Shown here: one piece after another, positions 6,999 through 10,977 of the stretch
Layout of the letters: every line of letters begins with the position of its first letter
How positions within the stretch are numbered: the first letter of the stretch is position 1
From: an uncultured Haloferula sp.
GTDB lineage: Bacteria > Verrucomicrobiota > Verrucomicrobiae > Verrucomicrobiales > Akkermansiaceae
Assembly: GCA_946481625.1 (NCBI GenBank)
Contig: CAMLOZ010000052.1
Location: 1-10,977, forward strand
Reading direction: 5' to 3'
Length of the DNA: 10,977 bases
The notes under the pieces: generated by a model
Seen by the model: the letters and a program-made list of their open reading frames with translations, nothing else
The model's database searches: none
What the model was told of the DNA's origin: nothing
Position numbers and translations under genes: made by a program

Positions 6999-7943
6999 AT
7001 GGAACTTTATCAACTCCGCACCTTTCTCGCCGTCGCCGAAGAGCAGAACCTGACGCGCGCCGCGGAGAAGCTCTTCACCAGCCAGCCCGCCGTCAGCGCG
7101 CAGATCAAGTCGCTGGAAGACGAGATCGGCGTGCGGCTCTTCGACCGCGGCACGAAGGGCATGAAGCTCACACGGCCCGGAGAAGTGCTGCGCGAGCAGG
7201 CACGGCGGATCGTGGATGCCGCCCGCGATTTCAAACACAGCGCGGACAATCTACGCGGCTCCGTCTCCGGTGAACTGATCTTCGGCGTGAACAACCGTCC
7301 GGAGGTCCTGCGCCTCGTCGAGATTCTCCGCTCGATCTCGGACGAACATCCGGACCTTTCCTTCGAACTCGTGAACGGCAGCAGCGGTGTCGTTCTCCAG
7401 GGGATCGAGGAAGGATCCATCTCCATCGGCTTCTTCGAGGGCCCGTGCGATTCGCCGAAAATCGCATGGCACGAGCTCGATCAGATCGAACTCTGCATTG
7501 CCGCCCCCGTGGCATGGGCGAAGGAGTTTTCGAAGCCCGATTGGAAGCTCCTCGAAACCAAGCCTTGGATCTTCACGTCGCCCGCCTGCTCGTACTGCCG
7601 CTTCGTCCAACGCATCAGCCAGGAACAAGGTCTCCAGCTCAACCGGCGCTTCCAGGTCAACGAGGACCTCACCGTCCTCAATCTGGTCGCCGAAGGTCTT
7701 GGCATGACCGTGACCGCCGTCAACCAGATCGAGGCGAACGGCTTCCAGGATCGTGTCGTGGCCCTGTCTCATTTCCGTGCCTCCGTGCCGCTGAACATCG
7801 GCTACCTCGCCGCGAATGAAGGTGATCCCTCGATTGCCGCCGTGTGCGAGCATGTCCTTCGTGTTTGGCAGCACCCGCAAGCAGCACTGCAGCCGGAAGT
7901 CATCCCCTTTCGCGCCGTCCGCAAATCCCGCAACCGCTCATGA
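6999..7943 (+). CDS. LysR-family transcriptional regulator
   Basis: A 314-residue regulator. The N-terminal winged helix-turn-helix is unmistakable: MELYQLRTFLAVAEEQNLTR, then AAEKLFTSQPAVSAQIKSLE and IGVRLFDR (residues 1-50). A linker helix runs to about residue 88, followed by the periplasmic-binding-protein-like effector domain from GELIFGVNNR (91-100) to about 290. The effector domain carries C150, C166 and a C197-x2-C200 pair in SPACSYCRF, which could make it redox- or metal-responsive; this is inference. The ligand and targets are unknown. The stop codon overlaps the next gene by ATGA, so the downstream DUF2917 protein is probably co-translated. The divergent ABC exporter is another possible target. 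The ATG at 6999 has no Shine-Dalgarno sequence but gives the canonical LysR start. Confidence 0.93.
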   Translation: MELYQLRTFLAVAEEQNLTRAAEKLFTSQPAVSAQIKSLEDEIGVRLFDRGTKGMKLTRPGEVLREQARRIVDAARDFKHSADNLRGSVSGELIFGVNNRPEVLRLVEILRSISDEHPDLSFELVNGSSGVVLQGIEEGSISIGFFEGPCDSPKIAWHELDQIELCIAAPVAWAKEFSKPDWKLLETKPWIFTSPACSYCRFVQRISQEQGLQLNRRFQVNEDLTVLNLVAEGLGMTVTAVNQIEANGFQDRVVALSHFRASVPLNIGYLAANEGDPSIAAVCEHVLRVWQHPQAALQPEVIPFRAVRKSRNRS

Positions 7944-8224
7944 ACGCCCGCGTCGCTGCGATGAATCCCTCCGCACAAGTCCCGGCCTCGCTCCGCCGCA
8001 GCAAGAAACCCGGCACGCGGATTGCGTATGGACAGGTATTCTCGCGCTTCCTCGGGAAAGCCGAGACCCTCCGCTTCCGGGTTCTCAGCGGTCACCTCTG
8101 GCTCACCATGGAGGGCAAGCGGGAGGATCACGTTCTTACTTCCGGACAGACCCTCGCCATCGAAGGTCCCGGCCGACTCGTCGCCGAAGGCATCGAAGAC
8201 GGGGCACTCGTCGAAGTCGCGTGA
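7940..8224 (+). CDS. DUF2917-family small protein
   Basis: A 94-residue protein. Its core LRFRVLSGHLWLTMEGKRED at 44-63, followed by HVLTSGQTLAIEGPGRLVA, resembles the DUF2917 family: a short beta-rich fold with a G-x-[VL]-W-[LV]-T motif, then D-x-x-L-x-x-G. The family has no established biochemical role. From memory, members are often encoded beside LysR regulators, as here. The ATG at 7940 overlaps the LysR stop (ATGA). A second ATG eight codons in is possible, but the overlap favours the first. No signal peptide or membrane segment is seen. The gene ends 18 bases before the convergent acetyltransferase. Confidence 0.72.
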   Translation: MNARVAAMNPSAQVPASLRRSKKPGTRIAYGQVFSRFLGKAETLRFRVLSGHLWLTMEGKREDHVLTSGQTLAIEGPGRLVAEGIEDGALVEVA

Positions 8225-8242
8225 GGGCTGCGAACCGCCTCC

Positions 8243-8686
8243 TCAATACCGCTTCGCCATCATCACCATCTTCGGGCTCACGTAGAATCCCCCCTTCTCA
8301 TAAAACGCCTGCGCCGGCGTCTCCCGTCCCGTGAGCGTATAGATCCGGCTCACCCCCGATTTTTGCAATCTGCGGTGAAGCTCCTTCAGCAGGTTGCCTC
8401 CGATTCCCTCCCTCTGCCGGTCGTTTGCCACACAGAATTCCAGCAGGAAGTAGTGCATCTCCTCCTGGTACCGCTGCGAATACCCGAACGCCATCCCCAC
8501 GATCTCCGCGCCATCCTCCGCGATCAACCCGAGGAAATTCGGCGTGCGCGCACATTCCGCCAGCCGTTGCAACGCGCTGTCCGGCGTCCACTCCTCTTTC
8601 CACGGCGGCGCGTTGAAGACCTCCACGAAAAAGCTCGCGCAGTCGGTCCAATCGGCAGGCACTGTTTCGCGGATCGCAATACTCAT
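8243..8686 (-). CDS. GNAT-family N-acetyltransferase (downstream member of pair)
   Basis: A 147-residue acetyl-CoA-dependent acyltransferase. The acetyl-CoA pyrophosphate loop is QREGIGGNLL at 91-100 (Q-x-x-G-x-G), following the strand MHYFLLEFCVANDR. Motif B appears as AQAFYEKGGFYV (125-136). The N-terminal FVEVFNAPPWKEEWT (20-34) resembles a group of small GNATs related to aminoglycoside 6'-acetyltransferases, but substrate cannot be assigned. The ATG at 8686 overlaps the stop of the upstream acetyltransferase as ATGA, so the two are translationally coupled. The open frame extends upstream to 8788, but that part lies inside the neighbouring gene. Confidence 0.85.
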   Translation of the reverse strand: MSIAIRETVPADWTDCASFFVEVFNAPPWKEEWTPDSALQRLAECARTPNFLGLIAEDGAEIVGMAFGYSQRYQEEMHYFLLEFCVANDRQREGIGGNLLKELHRRLQKSGVSRIYTLTGRETPAQAFYEKGGFYVSPKMVMMAKRY

Positions 8687-9201
8687 CGGGTCATGGATTC
8701 GAGGGTCTTTGAAAGGATCACGCTGCAATAATTCGTGGTGCTCCACGACACTCGCTCCACCTCGCGGAAGCCGCAGCGGCCGTACCACTCGATCAGACGA
8801 TGTGCTTCTTCCGCCGTGTCGAGCGCGAGTTCCTCCGCTCCCCGCTGCCGGGCCTCCTCCTCCATCAGTCGCATCAACCTACCGCCGATCCCATTCCCTT
8901 GGAGATCCGGCCGCACCCCGAATTGCCCGAAGGAAAACACCCCGGGCCGGCGATACCATCCACAACTCGAATCCGGGTCGCTCGCATACAAGGTCACCGT
9001 GGCCACCACCTCGCCCTCCAGCTCCACCACGAAAGGAAATCCCCGTAGCAACCGCTTCAGCGTCACTTCATCACTCTGGTGGGTCGCCGTGTAGCGCAGC
9101 CCTATCGCCGCCAGCGGCGCATACGCCGCATGCAACATCGCCGTCAGCGGGGGAATTGCGTCCTCCTCGCGGTAGGGGCGGATGACCAGCTTCCCCTTCA
9201 T
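8683..9201 (-). CDS. GNAT-family N-acetyltransferase (upstream member of pair)
   Basis: A 172-residue acetyltransferase beginning MKGKLVIRPYREEDAIPPL, the usual first strand and helix of GNAT proteins. The acetyl-CoA loop is QGNGIGGRL at 101-109, preceded by FGQFGVRPDL. The C-terminal part has LDTAEEAHRLIEWYGRCGF (127-145), matching the motif B helix and turn (Y-x-x-x-G-F). Substrate is unknown. ATG 9201 is chosen because it gives the family start; the open frame could extend to 9258, but the added residues are arginine-rich and not family-like. A perfect 12-bp palindrome lies two bases upstream of the start. The downstream acetyltransferase overlaps by ATGA. The two proteins are not near-identical copies, so recent tandem duplication is unlikely. 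Confidence 0.85.
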   Translation of the reverse strand: MKGKLVIRPYREEDAIPPLTAMLHAAYAPLAAIGLRYTATHQSDEVTLKRLLRGFPFVVELEGEVVATVTLYASDPDSSCGWYRRPGVFSFGQFGVRPDLQGNGIGGRLMRLMEEEARQRGAEELALDTAEEAHRLIEWYGRCGFREVERVSWSTTNYCSVILSKTLESMTR

Positions 9202-9203
9202 CA

Positions 9204-9215
9204 GCAAGCGCTTGC
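9204..9215. promoter_or_regulatory. Perfect 12-bp palindrome GCAAGCGCTTGC upstream of the GNAT pair
   Basis: GCAAGCGCTTGC is its own reverse complement and lies two bases before the acetyltransferase start codon, inside the divergent region shared with terC. It could be an operator overlapping the translation start. It could also be chance. Confidence 0.3.
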
Positions 9216-9288
9216 GAGGTCCTCCGCGATCATGGTGCCAGCGTGCTGCATTTCGCACCAGTTGTCGATTCCACGTTCCCCGGGCCGA

Positions 9289-9302
9289 ATGGAAAATTCC
9301 AT
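9289..9302. promoter_or_regulatory. Dyad ATGGAA-AA-TTCCAT upstream of terC
   Basis: A 14-base inverted repeat with perfect 6-base arms and a two-base centre sits 51 bases before the terC ATG. Its position and symmetry suit a repressor operator. No matching known metal-regulator consensus is recognised. Confidence 0.3.
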
Positions 9303-9353
9303 CCCTCTTTCCAATTGCCTCCTTTCCGACCTGCCTCTTTCTTCTGGAACTTC

Positions 9354-10319
9354 ATGCTTGCTGATACAACCGCTTCGGTCCCGGTCTCCTGGTGGATCGC
9401 GTTCAATGGATTCGTCATGCTGATGCTCGCCCTCGACCTGGGGGTTTTCAACCGCAAGGCGCACGTGGTGAGGCTTCGCGAGGCGCTGGGCTGGACCACG
9501 GTGTGGATCGCCTTGGCGATGGTCTTCAATGTGTGGGTCGGCTGGCGGATCGGGCCGGAGGCGGGCAAGGAATTCCTCGCGGGCTACCTGCTCGAGAAGT
9601 CGCTCTCCGTGGACAATGTCTTCGTCTTCGCGGTGATTTTCTCTTTCTTCAAAGTGCCGCGGGAGTACCAGCACAAGGTGCTCTTCTGGGGCATCTTCGG
9701 TGCTTTGGCCTTGCGCGCCGTGATGATCGCCGGCGGTGCCGCCTTGATCACCAATTTTTCATGGATCATCTATGTTTTCGCCGCTCTGCTGGTCTTCACC
9801 GGGATCAAGATGTTCTTCCACGACGAGGACTCGGTGGACCCGGGTAAAAGCATCGCCGTCCGCCTGCTGCGCAGGTTCATGCCGATCACCCCGGACTACC
9901 GGGGCCAGAAGTTCCTCGTGAGGGAAGATGGCAGGCTCTTCGCCACGCCCTTGTTGGCGGTGCTGCTTTGTGTGGAGGTGACCGACGTGATCTTCGCGGT
10001 GGACTCGATCCCCGCGATCTTCGCGATCACGACCGACACCTTCATCGTCTACACGTCCAACGTGTTCGCCATCCTGGGCCTGCGCTCGCTCTATTTCGCC
10101 ATCGCGGGCATCCTGCCCTACTTCCATTTCCTCAAGTACGGCCTGGGCGTGATCCTCATCTTCGTGGGCGTGAAGATGTCGCTGGCCCATACCCAATGGA
10201 AGATCGATACGGACCACTCGCTCGCCGTGATCGGTGGAGTGCTGGCCCTCTCGGTGATCGCCTCGGTGGTCCACCGCAAGCTGCACCCGCTCCCCGAGAC
10301 CCCGGAAAAAGGGGAATGA
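9354..10319 (+). CDS. TerC/Alx-family integral membrane metal exporter
   Basis: A 321-residue polytopic inner-membrane protein with about eight to nine hydrophobic segments spread over residues 12-305. Family signatures are LDLGVFNRKAHVV at 27-39, EKSLSVDNVFVF at 81-92 and VEVTDVIFAVDSIPAIFAIT at 207-226. These contain the conserved acidic and asparagine residues (E81, D87, N88, E208, D211, D217) thought to line the metal path. TerC-family proteins are linked to tellurite resistance and, for Alx and others, to manganese export. Length matches the Alx-type branch. The ATG at 9354 gives the family start; upstream in-frame extension to 9243 looks non-coding. No yybP-ykoY-like riboswitch is recognisable in the leader. 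A CNNM-type transporter gene follows 62 bases later on the same strand. Confidence 0.93.
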   Translation: MLADTTASVPVSWWIAFNGFVMLMLALDLGVFNRKAHVVRLREALGWTTVWIALAMVFNVWVGWRIGPEAGKEFLAGYLLEKSLSVDNVFVFAVIFSFFKVPREYQHKVLFWGIFGALALRAVMIAGGAALITNFSWIIYVFAALLVFTGIKMFFHDEDSVDPGKSIAVRLLRRFMPITPDYRGQKFLVREDGRLFATPLLAVLLCVEVTDVIFAVDSIPAIFAITTDTFIVYTSNVFAILGLRSLYFAIAGILPYFHFLKYGLGVILIFVGVKMSLAHTQWKIDTDHSLAVIGGVLALSVIASVVHRKLHPLPETPEKGE

Positions 10320-10354
10320 CGCGCGATTCGCGAGAAAGGGGGCTGAAAACCGAC

Positions 10355-10374
10355 GCGGATCATGATTAAGATCC
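10355..10374 (+). other. Small inverted repeat between terC and the CNNM gene
   Basis: CGGATC and GATCCG form 6-base arms around an 8-base loop, just before the CNNM start. There is no T-run, so it is not a terminator, and read-through from terC is plausible. Confidence 0.3.
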
Positions 10375-10381
10375 GGGGCAC

Positions 10382-10977
10382 ATGAACGTTTTATTCGAGG
10401 TCGCGCTGATCTTCCTCCTGCTATTGTGCAACGGGCTCTTCGCGATGACCGAGATCGCCCTCGTTTCCTCCAAGCGTGGCGTGCTTCAGGCCCGCGCCGA
10501 GGCCGGGAGCAAGGGTGCGGTCAAAGCCCTCGAACTCGCGGACTCGCCGGACCGCTTCCTCTCGACCGTCCAGATCGGCATCACGCTGGTAGGGATATGC
10601 GCCGGTGCCTTCGGTGGTGCCCGCCTCTCCGACCGTCTCGCCGCCGTGCTCGACCCGCTGCCGGTCATCGGGGCCTGGTCGGGCGGGATCGCGTGGTTCA
10701 TCGTCCTCGGCTCGATCACCTACCTCTCGCTGGTCGTCGGCGAATTGGTGCCCAAGCGCCTCGCGATGAAATACCCGGAAGCCATCGCCTCCACCACCTC
10801 GGGCATGATGGCGAAGATCTCCTCGTGGACCAGCCCGCTGGTATCCCTGCTCGCCTGGTCCACCGCCAGCCTGCTGCGGCTCTTCGGCGTGAAAGACACG
10901 GAGGAATCCAAGCTCTCGCGCGAGGAACTCACCGTCCTCATCCGCGAAGGCATGGTCGCCGGCGGCGTCGAACGCAC
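10382..10977 (+). CDS. CNNM/CBS-domain (hemolysin C/CorC-type) membrane protein, N-terminal part
   Basis: The frame is open from ATG 10382 to the right edge, giving 198 residues. It begins MNVLFEVALIFLLLLCNGLF, a hydrophobic segment, then AMTEIALVSSKRGVLQARAE, the hallmark of the CNNM (DUF21) membrane domain. Next come RFLSTVQIGITLVGICAGAF (58-77), a third hydrophobic stretch at about 103-120, and GELVPKRLAMKYPE (120-133), also signature elements. The charged SREELTVLIREGMVAGGVE at the end leads toward the CBS pair and CorC_HlyC domain expected beyond the window. The family is connected with Mg2+ or Co2+ transport and efflux; older names call it hemolysin. It lies 62 bases after terC on the same strand, probably in one operon. 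Confidence 0.92.
   Translation, partial: MNVLFEVALIFLLLLCNGLFAMTEIALVSSKRGVLQARAEAGSKGAVKALELADSPDRFLSTVQIGITLVGICAGAFGGARLSDRLAAVLDPLPVIGAWSGGIAWFIVLGSITYLSLVVGELVPKRLAMKYPEAIASTTSGMMAKISSWTSPLVSLLAWSTASLLRLFGVKDTEESKLSREELTVLIREGMVAGGVER

Noticed and set aside
5896..7053. 385-residue plus-strand open frame opposite the ABC ATPase
   Set aside because: It is antisense to a protein with complete Walker motifs and has non-protein-like composition.
9202..9353. Manganese riboswitch (yybP-ykoY type) upstream of terC
   Set aside because: I could not find the conserved loop sequences of that riboswitch in the 150-base leader. Only short palindromes are present.

Overview
The window is GC-rich, densely coding bacterial chromosome. 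Its genes have high-GC codon use, some GTG starts, and almost no Shine-Dalgarno sequences. The gene mix (a Wzz-like orphan, an HHG-type methyltransferase, an ABC-2 exporter, TerC next to a CNNM protein) would suit a member of the Verrucomicrobiota such as a Luteolibacter relative. That placement is inference from gene flavour only; no ribosomal RNA or other taxonomic marker is present.

Layout from left to right. At 1-344 the minus strand carries the N-terminus of a type I restriction-modification methylase subunit (HsdM) that runs off the edge. nadA (quinolinate synthase, +) follows at 511-1449 and converges on an orphan two-membrane-segment Wzz-like protein (-, 1518-2198). An AT-rich intergenic stretch leads to tRNA-Arg(ACG) at 2488-2564, which has a textbook terminator. 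A class I methyltransferase (-, 2678-3514) diverges from a cysteine-rich exported or membrane-anchored protein of unknown function (+, 3740-4300). That gene ends six bases from the end of an ABC exporter operon on the minus strand, with the ATPase at 5911-6681 and the permease at 4307-5914 sharing a GTGA overlap. Opposite it are a LysR regulator (6999-7943) and an ATGA-coupled DUF2917 protein (7940-8224). Two ATGA-coupled GNAT acetyltransferases lie on the minus strand (8243-9201). The right end holds a TerC-family metal exporter (9354-10319) and the start of a CNNM/CBS-type transporter (10382 to the edge), which look like one metal-homeostasis operon.

Most of the window is ordinary housekeeping and accessory chromosome. 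I see no phage, IS element, CRISPR array or obvious new defence system. The items most worth a second look are the six-cysteine protein at 3740-4300, the stand-alone Wzz-like protein, the LysR-DUF2917 coupled pair, the TerC-CNNM pair, and several short palindromes or direct repeats in promoter regions.
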